A DNA stretch of 64,000 nt from an uncultured Bacteroides sp. (GTDB lineage Bacteria; Bacteroidota; Bacteroidia; Bacteroidales; Bacteroidaceae). Positions 45,500 through 55,838 of this stretch are shown here, in pieces; positions within the stretch are counted from its first letter, which is position 1; each line of letters begins with the position of its first letter. A program made the translations under genes and the position numbers. The stretch covers positions 1-64,000 of the forward strand of contig CASELH010000022.1 of assembly GCA_949288715.1 (NCBI GenBank), given 5' to 3'. Under the pieces are notes generated by a model that saw only the letters and a program-made list of their open reading frames with translations, made no database searches and was not told where the DNA came from.

Positions 45500-48496
45500 A
45501 TGCAAAACGACAGGAAACTATTCCGGTTCCGGCTGTTCGCACTATTGGTCGGAATCTTGTGTGCGGCACATGTATTCGCACAGCAACAAATCACAGTACA
45601 AGGAGTTGTAAAAGACGAGACCGGCGAAGGCGTCCCCGGCGCCAGTGTGATACAGAAAGGGACCTCGAACGGCGTTACCACCGACCTGGACGGCAAATTC
45701 ACACTGACAGTGCCCGAACGGTGTGAAATTCAGATTTCCTACCTCGGCTACGTCACCCAACTCATCCCCATCAAAGGGCAGACCTCGCTGAACGTCACTT
45801 TGGAAGAAAACACGGAAATGCTAAGCGAAGTCGTAGTCATCGGTTACGGCAGTGTAGACAAGAAAGAGCTGACTTCGGCCGTGTCGCACGTGTCCAGCAA
45901 AGACTTTCTGAACATCTCTGCTTCCGACCCGGCCATGCAGATTCAAGGCAAAGTGGCCGGCGTGTCCATTGAAAACCGTGGCTCGGGCGACCCTAACTCC
46001 AGTTCAAACATCCAGGTGCGCGGCCTCTCGTCGCGCAACGCAGGTACAGGCCCCCTCATCGTGATAGACGGCGTGCCGGGCGGCAACCTGCAGAACGTCA
46101 ACAGCAACGACATTGCCTCTATCGACGTGCTGAAAGACGGAGCCGCCTCGGCCATCTATGGCACACGCGGTAGCAACGGCGTCATCCTTGTCACCACAAA
46201 GCAGGGCTCAAAGGACGGCACTGTGCACACCACATATAACGGGTATGTCTCTGCCGACTTCATTGTCAACCCGATGAAGACACTCACCGCCGAGCAATTC
46301 CGCCAATGGCGTGTGCCCCAAGGCGGTGCAGACTATGGTGGCAATACGGACTGGATGGACGAAATCAGCCAGACAGGCCTGGCCCACTCACATGCGCTGA
46401 CCGTGTCGGGTGGCAATGCGCAGAACAACTACCGTGTGACGGTGGACATGCGCCAGGCACGAGGCATCGACCTGCGCTCCGACCGTAAGGAGTGGGGCGC
46501 GCGTGCCAGCTTTAACCACACCTCCAAGAACGGCCTCTTTAAGTTCACAGCCAACATCGCCCCACGTTTTATCAACAAGAACAACGCCGACTGGGGCGTA
46601 TTCGACGTGGCTTTGGTGGCCAATCCTACCACACCGGTGCTCGACCCTTCCGACCCTACGGGAAATACCTACTACAACTTCCAAGGGCAGGACAACTACA
46701 ACCCGGTGGAAAAGCTGAAAAAAGAGAAAAGCTACGACGAGTCCAAATGGCTTGACTGGGATATTACCGCCAAACTGAACCTCCTGCCCCTGCTGGCACC
46801 GGGCAAGGCTGACAACCACTCACTGACCACGCAGATAACCCTGGCCCAGCAAATTAATGACAACATGAATTACTGGTATGCCCCCTCGACAATGACCACC
46901 CAAATCAATGCCGGACGCAAAGGCGAAGCCAAGCAATCATACTCGAAAAACCGCCAGGAGAGCCTGGAGTGGCTGGTGAACTACAGTTTCCAAAAGGAAG
47001 ACCACACCCTGCGCTTCATGGGAGGCTACTCTTACCAATACTGGATGTACAACGGCTTGACGGGCGAAAACAAAGACTTCTCGTCCGACGCCTTCTTGTG
47101 GAACAACCTGGGCAACGGAGAGTACATGCTGGAAGAAGGCCGCAACGGCATGAGCAGCTACCGCAACGACTCCAAGCTCATTGCCTTCTTCGGCCGCGTA
47201 AGCTACGACTGGAAACAACGCTACATGCTGACCGCCTCGTTGCGCTACGAAGGTTCGTCCAAGTTCGGCGTAAACAACAAATGGGGATTCTTCCCGGCCG
47301 TATCGGGCGGCTGGCGCATCAGCGACGAAGCCTTCATGGAAGACATACAGTGGATTGACGACCTGAAAATACGCGGCGACTTCGGCGTGACGGGCAATCA
47401 GAACTTCGACTCCTACAAGTCGCTAGCCACTTACGGCGGTTTCGGCTGGCTTTACTACAACGGCAATTACTACCAGGTATGGGGTCCCGGCAAAAACGTC
47501 AATGCCAACCTGAAATGGGAAAAAGGCATCAACTGGAATGTGGGTGTGGACTTCACGTTGTTCGACGGCATCCTCTCCGGGTCGCTCAACTACTACCACC
47601 GCAAGCAGCAAGACCTGCTGGGCGACTACACTGTGCCCGTGCCTCCCTACCTGTTCGACACCACTTATGCCAACGTAGGCACCATGCGCAACACCGGTAT
47701 CGAAATAGACCTGAACGTACAGGCCGTACGCACCAGGAACTTCACGTACAACATAGGCTTCGTGGGCGCCACGAACAACAACGAGTTTGTCAGCTTCTCC
47801 AATTCCGTCTATAAGGGCAACCCGTACATGGACGTTTGCGGCATGCCGGCCCCGAACATGCCCGGCAACCTGCAACGCATTCAAGAGGGCGAGCGCATCG
47901 GAAACTTCCGCACCTACGCATACGCCGGTGTAGACGAAAACGGCAACTGGCTGGTGTGGAACAAAGACAACACCGAGAAAATTTCCATCCTCAACGCCCA
48001 GGAAGAAGACAAACGCATCACCGGCAACGGCCTGCCCAAGTTCACTGCCTCGCTCACCAACTCTTTCACCTGGAAGAACTGGGACTTGACCCTGTACTTC
48101 CGCGGCGCATTCGGGTTCGACCTCTTCAACGTGCACGACCTTTACTATGGCCTGCAAAGCTCGAACAAGATTTCCAACGTGCTGCCCAAGGCCTACAAAG
48201 AGAATGCAGCCATCACCACCGGCGTCAACGTGCTGACCGACTACTTCATAGAGCGCGGCGACTACGTGAAGCTGGACCTCGTCACGCTGGGCTACACCTG
48301 GAATGTGGACAAGAAGTACCTGGAGCGCATCCGCTTTTACCTGACCGGAAGGAATCTCCTTACCATCACCGGCTTCAGCGGCGTAGACCCCTCTACCTAC
48401 CTTGTCAACGGCCTTACGCCGGGCACCCTCGGCGGAAGCCGCAACTACTATCCGTCTACCACCCAAATGATGTTTGGTGTGCAAGTAGACTTCTAA
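45500..48496 (+). CDS. SusC/RagA-type TonB-dependent receptor (SusC3)
   Basis: 998 residues. Signal peptide ends AAHVFA-Q; carboxypeptidase-regulatory-like domain (ITVQGVVKDETGEGVPGASV), the NTEMLSEVVVIGYGSVDKK segment, plug (GPLIVIDGVPGG) and barrel ending TQMMFGVQVDF. It differs clearly from SusC1 and SusC2, so the substrate is probably different. It pairs with SusD3 34 bp downstream, with the DUF6377 regulator upstream. Confidence 0.95.
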   Translation: MQNDRKLFRFRLFALLVGILCAAHVFAQQQITVQGVVKDETGEGVPGASVIQKGTSNGVTTDLDGKFTLTVPERCEIQISYLGYVTQLIPIKGQTSLNVTLEENTEMLSEVVVIGYGSVDKKELTSAVSHVSSKDFLNISASDPAMQIQGKVAGVSIENRGSGDPNSSSNIQVRGLSSRNAGTGPLIVIDGVPGGNLQNVNSNDIASIDVLKDGAASAIYGTRGSNGVILVTTKQGSKDGTVHTTYNGYVSADFIVNPMKTLTAEQFRQWRVPQGGADYGGNTDWMDEISQTGLAHSHALTVSGGNAQNNYRVTVDMRQARGIDLRSDRKEWGARASFNHTSKNGLFKFTANIAPRFINKNNADWGVFDVALVANPTTPVLDPSDPTGNTYYNFQGQDNYNPVEKLKKEKSYDESKWLDWDITAKLNLLPLLAPGKADNHSLTTQITLAQQINDNMNYWYAPSTMTTQINAGRKGEAKQSYSKNRQESLEWLVNYSFQKEDHTLRFMGGYSYQYWMYNGLTGENKDFSSDAFLWNNLGNGEYMLEEGRNGMSSYRNDSKLIAFFGRVSYDWKQRYMLTASLRYEGSSKFGVNNKWGFFPAVSGGWRISDEAFMEDIQWIDDLKIRGDFGVTGNQNFDSYKSLATYGGFGWLYYNGNYYQVWGPGKNVNANLKWEKGINWNVGVDFTLFDGILSGSLNYYHRKQQDLLGDYTVPVPPYLFDTTYANVGTMRNTGIEIDLNVQAVRTRNFTYNIGFVGATNNNEFVSFSNSVYKGNPYMDVCGMPAPNMPGNLQRIQEGERIGNFRTYAYAGVDENGNWLVWNKDNTEKISILNAQEEDKRITGNGLPKFTASLTNSFTWKNWDLTLYFRGAFGFDLFNVHDLYYGLQSSNKISNVLPKAYKENAAITTGVNVLTDYFIERGDYVKLDLVTLGYTWNVDKKYLERIRFYLTGRNLLTITGFSGVDPSTYLVNGLTPGTLGGSRNYYPSTTQMMFGVQVDF

Positions 48497-48530
48497 GTTA
48501 CACAATCAACTGACTAATAAAATATAAGCC

Positions 48531-50282
48531 ATGAAACTGAAAACAATCATAAGTACCCTGTTTGCCGGGACAGCCCTGCTGGCGGCCGTCCCCGCTTGTA
48601 CCGACCTGACGGAAACCGTCTACGACCAGACTGTTACCGCCAACTACTACCAGACGCACGACGACGTTATCCGCGCCTACCTGCGCCCGTTCGAGCACGG
48701 GTTCTGGTCCATTACCAGCACCTACCGCCTGCAAGAACTCACCGCCGACCAGATAGGCACGTGGGAACGCGACGGATGGTGGTATGACGGAGGCCAATGG
48801 GAACGCCTGCACGACCATGAGTGGGGACTGGAAGGCGGCGATGCCGACATCATTACCGGCTGCTGGAACGGATGCTTCCAAGGCATCGGGCAATGCAACT
48901 CTGTAGTGGAGGACTTCGCGCGCCTGGACCCCGAGCAATTCGGCTTCACCGAGGAAGAGTTTGCCGACATCGAGTCGCAGATACACGTCATGCGCGCCTG
49001 GTTCTACATCCGCGCCCTCGACCTTTTCCGCCACCTGCCGCTGATTGTGAGCTTCAGCGACCAGTCGCAGAACTCCCAGGGGCAACTGCCTCCGCAGGAA
49101 ATCTTCAATTTCATCGAAACAGAGCTGCTGGAAGCCCTGCCCAAGCTGCCGGTAAAGGAGGGCATGACGGGCAACGGCATGCAGCAGGGGCAGTGGAACC
49201 AGGCCTCGGCGGCCGCCTTGCTGGTGCGCTTGTACCTCAACGCCGAGAAGTGGACGGGACAGCCGCGCTATGAAGATTGCGCCCGCGTGGCCCAGGACAT
49301 CATCGACGGCAAATACGGGTATTATGCCTTGGACGAGAACTGGTATGACCCCTTCGACTGGGACAATGAGACGTCCAACGAAATCATCTTTGCCTACACC
49401 TCCAGCTATGGCTACAACCACTGGCACATGACCGACGACATGTATTGGTGGGGAGTTCCCTCCAACGCCAGCTACTACTTCGGCTTCACGGACTTTGGAA
49501 ACATGAACCCAGGCCGGGCCATACAGCCCGGGCGCGACGTGGACGGCAACCTCTACGACTTCGACCTGGGCACGCCCATCCCCAACTTCCAGAAGTACCC
49601 CGAAGATGTCCGCCTGAAGAAATACGTCAACCTGCCCGGCGAAAGCCAGCGCGAAGGCATGTTCCTCTATGGCTACCTGCCCTATGCCGACGGCTCGGGC
49701 GAGTACGTCAAGTCGCCCGTGGGCAACTACGTGCTGTACCTGCGCGACCAGGTAGGACGGTTTGAAGACGCCGAGCCGGGCACCATCATCGACGACAAGG
49801 AGTCCAGCGTCACCCACGGCGACATGAACTCGGGCTGGTGCTGCGTCAAGTATCCCATCTACCGGAACGGCGACCCCGGCGCCATGGAGTCCGACTACGC
49901 TGAAATCCGCCTGGCCGAGATATACTACTCACTGGCCGAGTGCAAGTTCCGCCAAGGCGATGTGGAAGGCGCAGGCACCCTGCTCAACGCCGTGCGCAAG
50001 CGCAACTACCCCGAAAGCACCTGGACCGACTACCTGTACCGGCCCGAAGGCAACGTGCAGCTCACCGAAGACGAACTGCTGGACGAATGGGGACGCGAAT
50101 TCCTGAACGAATCGCGACGCCGCACCGACCTCTGCCGCTGGAACAAATTCAGCTCGTCCACCTGGTGGGACAAGCAGCCCGATGCCGACAACCACACCGA
50201 CATCTTCATCCTGACACAGAAAATTTTAGGCGCCAACCCCAACCTAGTGCAGAACCCCGGCTATCCCGACATTGCACGCTAA
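48531..50282 (+). CDS. SusD/RagB-type lipoprotein (SusD3)
   Basis: 583 residues. Lipoprotein signal with C23 (AAVPACTDLTET). SusD-like N-terminal region (SQIHVMRAWFYIRALDLFRH) and C-terminal domain (EIRLAEIYYSLAECKFRQGD, EFLNESRRRTDLCRWNKF). It caps SusC3. No glycoside hydrolase follows, so this second locus is a bare SusCD pair plus regulator; enzymes may be encoded elsewhere. Confidence 0.95.
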   Translation: MKLKTIISTLFAGTALLAAVPACTDLTETVYDQTVTANYYQTHDDVIRAYLRPFEHGFWSITSTYRLQELTADQIGTWERDGWWYDGGQWERLHDHEWGLEGGDADIITGCWNGCFQGIGQCNSVVEDFARLDPEQFGFTEEEFADIESQIHVMRAWFYIRALDLFRHLPLIVSFSDQSQNSQGQLPPQEIFNFIETELLEALPKLPVKEGMTGNGMQQGQWNQASAAALLVRLYLNAEKWTGQPRYEDCARVAQDIIDGKYGYYALDENWYDPFDWDNETSNEIIFAYTSSYGYNHWHMTDDMYWWGVPSNASYYFGFTDFGNMNPGRAIQPGRDVDGNLYDFDLGTPIPNFQKYPEDVRLKKYVNLPGESQREGMFLYGYLPYADGSGEYVKSPVGNYVLYLRDQVGRFEDAEPGTIIDDKESSVTHGDMNSGWCCVKYPIYRNGDPGAMESDYAEIRLAEIYYSLAECKFRQGDVEGAGTLLNAVRKRNYPESTWTDYLYRPEGNVQLTEDELLDEWGREFLNESRRRTDLCRWNKFSSSTWWDKQPDADNHTDIFILTQKILGANPNLVQNPGYPDIAR

Positions 50283-50313
50283 GCCCCATGGCGCATAGAG
50301 GCGCGTAAAAACC

Positions 50314-50399
50314 CTCTGAATGCTTTCTTTCAGGCGCGGATTACGCGGATTTCACGGATTAAGCTTTTAAAATCCGCGTTATTCCGCGTAATCCGCGCC
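50314..50399. repeat. 86-bp hairpin repeat, copy 2
   Basis: Nearly identical to 33251-33336, including the CTCTGAATGCTTTCTTT flank and the hairpin arms (50333-, GGCGCGGATTACGCGG; -50399). It starts 32 bp after the susD3 stop, a similar position to copy 1 relative to the esterase stop (41 bp). Confidence 0.85.
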
Positions 50400-50464
50400 T
50401 GATATATAACATTTTAAAGCTTTCATAGACTTCGACACACCTCCATTCCACACCCCCGCAGCCG

Positions 50465-50574
50465 GCCATATACAACCGCCGCGCCAGCGTTCCAACCCCA
50501 GCAAGCAGGCGTTTCAACCCCAGCGCGCGGGCGTTTCAACGCCACCAGGCAGGTGCTGCAACCCCGGCAGGCAG
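50465..50574. repeat. 22-bp tandem array, five units
   Basis: Units start at 50465 (divergent), 50487, 50509, 50531 and 50553. The cores read GCGTTCCAACCCCAGCAAGC, GCGTTTCAACCCCAGCGCGC, GCGTTTCAACGCCACCAGGC and GTGCTGCAACCCCGGCAGGC. The array lies about 80 bp upstream of the rimP promoter. Confidence 0.85.
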
Positions 50575-50652
50575 GCTGTCCGCAACGAAACCCTTAAATT
50601 AAAAAACCTCATTTTTTCTTGCCTAATATTTTGCAGACGAACAGATTATTAT

Positions 50653-50660
50653 TACCTTTG
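50653..50660 (+). promoter_or_regulatory. -7 box TACCTTTG of rimP-nusA-infB
   Basis: Exact TAnnTTTG match in the context ATTACCTTTGCAG. The implied transcription start is near 50667, so the ATG at 50668 cannot be the rimP start; ATG 50731 gives a ~60-nt leader. Confidence 0.7.
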
Positions 50661-50730
50661 CAGCGAAATGGATGATAAGGTGGAGGGGCAGCAAGGCTCC
50701 TCCTTTTTTATTCCCAACGTTAATCTTTGT

Positions 50731-51198
50731 ATGATAGAAAAGAAAACCGTTTGTCAGATTGTCGATGAGTGGCTGGAGGGGAAAGACTATTTCCTGGTAG
50801 AAGTAAGCATCAGCCCCGACAACAAAATCACCGTGGAGATAGACCACAAAGAGGGAGTATGGATTGAAGACTGCGTGGAGCTGAGCCGCTACATCGAGTC
50901 GAAACTGAACCGCGATGACGAAGACTACGAGCTGGAAGTAGGCTCGGCAGGCATCGGGCAGCCGTTCAAGGTGTTGCAGCAATACCTCAACCACATAGGC
51001 CAGGAGGTGGAAGTGCTCACCAAAGACGGACGCAAACTGACAGGGCTGCTGAAGGAGGCCGACGAACGGCACTTTACCGTCACCACCCGGAAGAAGGTAA
51101 AAGAAGAAGGTGCCAAGCGACCCAAGTGGGTAGACGAGGACCTGGACTTCGGATACGACGAAATAAAATATACTAAATACTTAATCAGCTTTAAATAA
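50731..51198 (+). CDS. rimP: ribosome maturation factor RimP
   Basis: 155 residues from ATG 50731, the family's usual length. N-terminal alpha/beta domain (CQIVDEWLEGKDYFLVEVSI, then WIEDCVELSRYIESKL, then EDYELEVGSAGIGQPFK, the LEVSSPG-like signature) and a C-terminal SH3-like domain (VEVLTKDGRKLTGLL). It assists 30S ribosomal subunit assembly. First gene of the rimP-nusA-infB operon, 6 bp before nusA. An in-frame ATG at 50668 lies at the probable transcription start and is rejected. Confidence 0.93.
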   Translation: MIEKKTVCQIVDEWLEGKDYFLVEVSISPDNKITVEIDHKEGVWIEDCVELSRYIESKLNRDDEDYELEVGSAGIGQPFKVLQQYLNHIGQEVEVLTKDGRKLTGLLKEADERHFTVTTRKKVKEEGAKRPKWVDEDLDFGYDEIKYTKYLISFK

Positions 51199-51204
51199 CG
51201 AGTC

Positions 51205-52464
51205 ATGGCAAAGAAAGAAGAAACTGTCAGCTTAGTAGATACATTTGCAGAATTCAAGGAACTGAAGAACATCGACCGCACCACCATGGTGAGCGTGCTG
51301 GAAGAATCGTTCCGCAGCGTCATCGCCAAGATGTTCGGCACGGACGAGAACTACGACGTCATCGTGAACCCCGACAAAGGCGACTTCGAGATATGGCGCA
51401 ACCGCGAGGTCGTGGCCGATGAAGACCTGGAGAACCCCAACTTGCAAATCCCGCTGAGCGAGGCGCAGAAGATTGACGCTTCCTACGAGGTGGGCGAGGA
51501 AGTGACCGACGAGGTGAACTTTGCCAAGTTCGGGCGCCGCGCCATCTTGAACCTGCGCCAGACGCTGGCCTCCAAAATACTGGAGCTGGAGAAAGACAGC
51601 TTGTACAACAAATACATCGACAAAGTGGGCACCATCATCAACGCCGAGGTGTACCAGATATGGAAAAAAGAAATCCTGCTGCTCGACGACGAAGGCAACG
51701 AACTGCTGCTGCCCAAAACCGAGCAGATACCCAGCGACTTCTACCGCAAGGGCGAAACGGCACGCGCCGTGGTGGCACGGGTGGACAACAAGAACAACAA
51801 CCCGAAAATCATACTGAGCCGCACCTCGCCCGTGTTCCTGCAACGGCTGTTCGAAATGGAAGTGCCCGAAATAAACGACGGCCTCATCACCATCAAGAAG
51901 ATAGCCCGCATACCCGGCGAACGCGCCAAGATAGCCGTAGAGAGCTATGACGACCGCATTGACCCCGTAGGCGCCTGCGTGGGAGTAAAGGGAAGCCGCA
52001 TACACGGCATCGTGCGCGAGCTGCGCAACGAGAACATCGACGTCATCAACTACACGTCCAACATACAGCTGTTCATCCAGCGCGCCCTCAGCCCCGCACA
52101 CATCTCCTCCATCCGCCTCAACGAGGAAGAGCGCAAGGCCGAAGTGTTCCTCAAGCCCGAAGAAGTATCCCTGGCCATCGGCAAGGGCGGCCTGAACATC
52201 AAGCTGGCCAGCATGCTGACGGAGTACACCATCGACGTATTCCGCGAGCTGGACGACAACGCCGAAGACGAAGACATCTACCTCGACGAGTTCCGCGACG
52301 AAATCGAGGGCTGGATTATCGACGCCATCAAGGGCATCGGCATCGACACGGCCAAGGCCGCGCTCAACGCTCCCCGCGAAATGCTGATTGAACAGGCCGA
52401 CTTGGAAGAAGAAACCGTGGACGAGGTGCTGCGCATTTTGAAAAAAGAATTTGAAGAAGATTAA
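51205..52464 (+). CDS. nusA: transcription termination/antitermination factor NusA
   Basis: 419 residues. N-terminal RNA-polymerase-binding domain (FAEFKELKNIDRTTMVSVLE), S1 domain near 130-200 (NAEVYQIWKKEILLLDDEGN), then two KH domains (RDxxGACVGVKGSRIHGIV-type at ~255; LAIGKGGLNIKLASMLTEY at ~330). It lacks the C-terminal acidic repeats of the E. coli protein, as in many Bacteroidetes. It modulates pausing, termination and antitermination. Co-transcribed with rimP and infB. Confidence 0.95.
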   Translation: MAKKEETVSLVDTFAEFKELKNIDRTTMVSVLEESFRSVIAKMFGTDENYDVIVNPDKGDFEIWRNREVVADEDLENPNLQIPLSEAQKIDASYEVGEEVTDEVNFAKFGRRAILNLRQTLASKILELEKDSLYNKYIDKVGTIINAEVYQIWKKEILLLDDEGNELLLPKTEQIPSDFYRKGETARAVVARVDNKNNNPKIILSRTSPVFLQRLFEMEVPEINDGLITIKKIARIPGERAKIAVESYDDRIDPVGACVGVKGSRIHGIVRELRNENIDVINYTSNIQLFIQRALSPAHISSIRLNEEERKAEVFLKPEEVSLAIGKGGLNIKLASMLTEYTIDVFRELDDNAEDEDIYLDEFRDEIEGWIIDAIKGIGIDTAKAALNAPREMLIEQADLEEETVDEVLRILKKEFEED

Positions 52465-52473
52465 TAGCGATAT

Positions 52474-55470
52474 ATGACGATAAGGTTAAACAAAGTAACG
52501 AGAGACTTGAATGTAGGAATCACAACGGCTGTCGAGTTCCTGCAAAAGAAGGGGTTTACCGTGGAGGCAAACCCCAACACGAAGATTACCGACGAGCAGT
52601 TTGAGATGCTCAAGAAAGAGTTCAGCACAGACAAAGACCTGAAGATAAAATCCGAGCGCCTCAGCCAGGAGCGCCAGAACAAAGAGCGCAACAAAGCATC
52701 GGTTGCCATAGAAGGACACGGCAACAACGAGGCACCGGAGCACGCCAAGGTGGAAGAGATAAAAACCGTGGTGCCCGAAGACGTGCGCCCCAAGTTCAAG
52801 CCTGTAGGCAAAATAGACCTGGACAAGCTGAACCATAAGCACACGGCAACTGTCGAGCCGAAAGAAGAAACCCAGCCCCAGGCAGAAGCACCGGCAGAAG
52901 AAAAGCCTGCGGACACCCCCGCGGCAGCCATTGCCGAGCCCGAGGCACCGGCCAAGCCCGAAGCAGCAGAAGCCGCTGAGCCTGCACCCGAGCCCGAAGT
53001 ACAGGCTCCCGCAACAGAAGCAGCCCCTGCCGAGACTACCGCGACAGAGCAGCCCGAACCCTCCCCTGCTGTAGAAGACAAGCAGGAAGCCGCCGAACCG
53101 GCCCACATCCCGGCAAGCGAAGAAACCAAGACAGCCGAAACACCCAAAGAAGAAAAGAAGGAAGAAGAAATATTCAAACTGCACAAGCCGGAATTCGTCT
53201 CCAGAATTAACGTTATCGGTCAAATAGACTTGGCAGCCCTCAACCAGTCCACGCGCCCCAGGAAGAAATCGAAAGAAGAGAAGCGCAAAGAGCGTGAGGA
53301 GAAAGAAAAGCAACGCCAAGACCAAAAGAAACTCATGAAAGAAGCCATCATCAAGGAGATACGCCGCGAGGATGGCAAGAACAAAGACCTGAGAGACGGG
53401 GAAGAAGGCAACGGAAAGAAGAAGCGCGTCCGCATCAACAAGGAGAAAGTGGACATCAACAACGCTTCCAACTTCCAGCGCAACGACCGCTCGTCGAAGA
53501 ACAATGCTCCGGCCGGCAGCGGAAAGAAGAACAAAGACCGCTTCAAGAAGCCCGTCATCAAGCAGGAGGTAAGCGAGGAAGACGTGGCCAAGCAGGTAAA
53601 GGAAACCCTGGCACGCCTCACCGCGAAGGGCAAGAACAAGGCCGCCAAGTATCGTAAGGAGAAACGCGAACTGGACGCCGAGCGCCGCCAGGAACTGGAG
53701 AACCAGGAGCAGGCCGACAGCAAGGTATTGAAGCTGACGGAATTCGTGACGGCCAACGAGCTGGCCAGCATGATGAATGTGCCCGTGACGCAAGTCATCG
53801 GCACGTGCATGAGCGTGGGCATCATGGTATCCATCAACCAGCGGCTCGACGCGGAAACCATCAACCTGGTGGCCGAAGAGTTCGGCTTCAAGACGGAATA
53901 CATCAGCGCCGAGGTGGCACAGGCCATCGTCGAGGAGGCCGATGCCGAAGAAGACTTGCAGCCGCGCGCCCCGATTGTGACGGTAATGGGCCACGTAGAC
54001 CACGGTAAAACCTCGCTGCTGGACTACATCCGCAAGTCCAACGTCATTGCGGGCGAGGCCGGCGGCATCACGCAGCACATTGGTGCCTACCACGTGACGC
54101 TGGAGGACGGACGGCAGATTACCTTCCTCGACACGCCGGGCCACGAGGCCTTCACCGCCATGCGTGCCCGTGGCGCCAAGGTGACGGACGTTGTCATCGT
54201 CATCGTGGCAGCCGACGACAACGTCATGCCGCAGACCAAGGAGGCCATCAACCACGCCATGGCTGCCGGCGTGCCCATCGTCTTTGCCATCAACAAGATA
54301 GACAAACCGGGAGCCAACCCGGACAAGATAAAAGAGGAACTGGCCAACATGAACTTCCTCGTCGAGGAATGGGGCGGCAAGTACCAGTCGCAGGACATCT
54401 CCGCCAAGAAAGGCATCGGCGTCAACGAACTGCTGGAGAAGGTGCTGCTGGAGGCCGAGATGCTCGACCTGAAGGCCAACCCCAACCGCCGCGCCACGGG
54501 CTCCATCATCGAGTCGTCGCTGGACAAGGGCCGCGGCTACGTGGCTACGGTGCTCGTGTCCAACGGCACGCTCCGGGTGGGCGACATCGTCCTGGCCGGC
54601 ACGCACTACGGCAAGGTGAAGGCCATGTTCAACGAGCGCAACCAGCGCATGAAGGAGGCCGGCCCGGCCGAGCCTGCCCTCATCCTGGGCCTGAACGGCG
54701 CGCCTGCCGCCGGTGACACCTTCCACGTCATCGAGACGGAGCAGGAGGCACGCGAGATTGCCAACAAGCGCGAACAGCTGCAACGCGAACAGGGCCTGCG
54801 CACGCAGAAGATGCTGACGCTGGACGAAGTGGGCCGCCGACTGGCGTTGGGCGACTTCCACGAGCTGAACATCATCGTCAAGGGCGACGTGGACGGTTCG
54901 GTGGAGGCGTTGAGCGACTCGCTCATCAAGCTGTCCACGGAGCAGATTCAGGTGAATGTCATCCACAAGGGCGTGGGGCAGATTTCGGAGAGCGACGTGT
55001 CGCTGGCCGCTGCGTCCGACGCCATCATCGTGGGCTTCCAGGTACGTCCGTCGAGCGGTGCCGCCAGACTGGCCGAGCAGGAAGGCGTGGACATCCGCAA
55101 GTACTCCATCATCTACGACGCCATCGAGGAGGTGAAAGCCGCCATGGAGGGCATGCTGGCCCCCACGGTGAAGGAGCAGGTGACCGCCACCATCGAGGTG
55201 CGCGAGGTGTTCAACATCAGCAAGGTGGGCCAGGTGGCCGGAGCCATGGTGAAGACCGGCAAGGTGAAACGCACCGACAAGGCGCGCCTCATCCGCGACG
55301 GCATCGTGGTCTACACCGGCGCCATCAATGCCCTAAAGCGCTTCAAGGACGACGTGAAGGAGGTGGGCACCAACTTCGAGTGCGGCATCAGCCTCACCAA
55401 CTGCAACGACATCAAGGTGGGCGACGTCATCGAGACCTACGAAGAGGTGGAGGTGAAGCAGACGCTGTAA
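52474..55470 (+). CDS. infB: translation initiation factor IF-2
   Basis: 998 residues. The N-terminal IF2_N domain ([20 protein letters not shown]), a long Ala/Pro/Glu-rich linker (~120-235) and a Lys/Arg-rich coiled segment (~255-330) are followed by a second IF2_N-like module ([19 protein letters not shown]). The GTPase has G1 GHVDHGKT (506-513), G3 DTPGHE and G4 NKID. Domains II-IV end [14 protein letters not shown]. It binds initiator tRNA and the 30S subunit. Third gene of the operon, 10 bp after nusA. A 45-bp imperfect palindrome starts 11 bp after its stop. Confidence 0.97.
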   Translation: MTIRLNKVTRDLNVGITTAVEFLQKKGFTVEANPNTKITDEQFEMLKKEFSTDKDLKIKSERLSQERQNKERNKASVAIEGHGNNEAPEHAKVEEIKTVVPEDVRPKFKPVGKIDLDKLNHKHTATVEPKEETQPQAEAPAEEKPADTPAAAIAEPEAPAKPEAAEAAEPAPEPEVQAPATEAAPAETTATEQPEPSPAVEDKQEAAEPAHIPASEETKTAETPKEEKKEEEIFKLHKPEFVSRINVIGQIDLAALNQSTRPRKKSKEEKRKEREEKEKQRQDQKKLMKEAIIKEIRREDGKNKDLRDGEEGNGKKKRVRINKEKVDINNASNFQRNDRSSKNNAPAGSGKKNKDRFKKPVIKQEVSEEDVAKQVKETLARLTAKGKNKAAKYRKEKRELDAERRQELENQEQADSKVLKLTEFVTANELASMMNVPVTQVIGTCMSVGIMVSINQRLDAETINLVAEEFGFKTEYISAEVAQAIVEEADAEEDLQPRAPIVTVMGHVDHGKTSLLDYIRKSNVIAGEAGGITQHIGAYHVTLEDGRQITFLDTPGHEAFTAMRARGAKVTDVVIVIVAADDNVMPQTKEAINHAMAAGVPIVFAINKIDKPGANPDKIKEELANMNFLVEEWGGKYQSQDISAKKGIGVNELLEKVLLEAEMLDLKANPNRRATGSIIESSLDKGRGYVATVLVSNGTLRVGDIVLAGTHYGKVKAMFNERNQRMKEAGPAEPALILGLNGAPAAGDTFHVIETEQEAREIANKREQLQREQGLRTQKMLTLDEVGRRLALGDFHELNIIVKGDVDGSVEALSDSLIKLSTEQIQVNVIHKGVGQISESDVSLAAASDAIIVGFQVRPSSGAARLAEQEGVDIRKYSIIYDAIEEVKAAMEGMLAPTVKEQVTATIEVREVFNISKVGQVAGAMVKTGKVKRTDKARLIRDGIVVYTGAINALKRFKDDVKEVGTNFECGISLTNCNDIKVGDVIETYEEVEVKQTL

Positions 55471-55480
55471 AGATAGTATG

Positions 55481-55525
55481 CGTTTCGTGTTCAAGGTGCC
55501 AGACTGGCATCTTGAACATGAAACG
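55481..55525. promoter_or_regulatory. 45-bp interrupted palindrome between infB and the TA pair
   Basis: CGTTTC, TGTTCAAG and TGCCAG (55481-55502) pair in order with CTGGCA, CTTGAACA and GAAACG (to 55525) with single mismatches between the blocks. No U-run follows. It could end infB mRNA or be the operator at which the antitoxin represses its own operon. Confidence 0.6.
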
Positions 55526-55565
55526 GAAACGATGTTATTAGAAAGGAATAAAGGAGGACTGACTT

Positions 55566-55838
55566 ATGAACACGATGAACCTGAATGCGGAACTCTTCCG
55601 CGAACTGAGCTACATAGCCGACAACGAAAGCAGCATGAAGAAGCTGCTGGCGTATGTCAAGAAGCTGGTGGCCCAACAAGGGCAAAGCTCCGTCGTGTGC
55701 GAAGAGGCCGTGCCCTACCGCCGCCTGACCCGCGAGGAGCAGATTGCCGAGGTGAACGAGATGTGCGAGGAAATCAAACTGATACGGGCGGGGAAGCTGA
55801 AAGGCAGACCGGCGGAGGAATTGCTCAATGAACTGTAA
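55566..55838 (+). CDS. type II antitoxin (RelB-like role)
   Basis: 90 residues, helical and acidic at the C-terminus (EEQIAEVNEMCEEIKLIRAG, then PAEELLNEL). It is preceded by a strong AGGAGG at 55552-55557, 8 bp before the ATG, unusual in this genome. The toxin gene overlaps its 3' end by 11 bp. An N-terminal DNA-binding fold cannot be assigned with confidence. By position, size and coupling it is the antitoxin that neutralises the RelE-like protein and probably autoregulates the operon through the palindrome at 55481. Confidence 0.7.
   Translation: MNTMNLNAELFRELSYIADNESSMKKLLAYVKKLVAQQGQSSVVCEEAVPYRRLTREEQIAEVNEMCEEIKLIRAGKLKGRPAEELLNEL

Noticed and set aside
50668..50730. Extended N-terminus for RimP
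   Set aside because: The ATG is at the predicted transcription start, 7 bp after the -7 box; ATG 50731 gives the standard length.
52486..54966. 826-codon antisense frame over infB
   Set aside because: Shadow of infB caused by GC-rich codon use; composition is Leu/Val/His-rich with no recognisable family.
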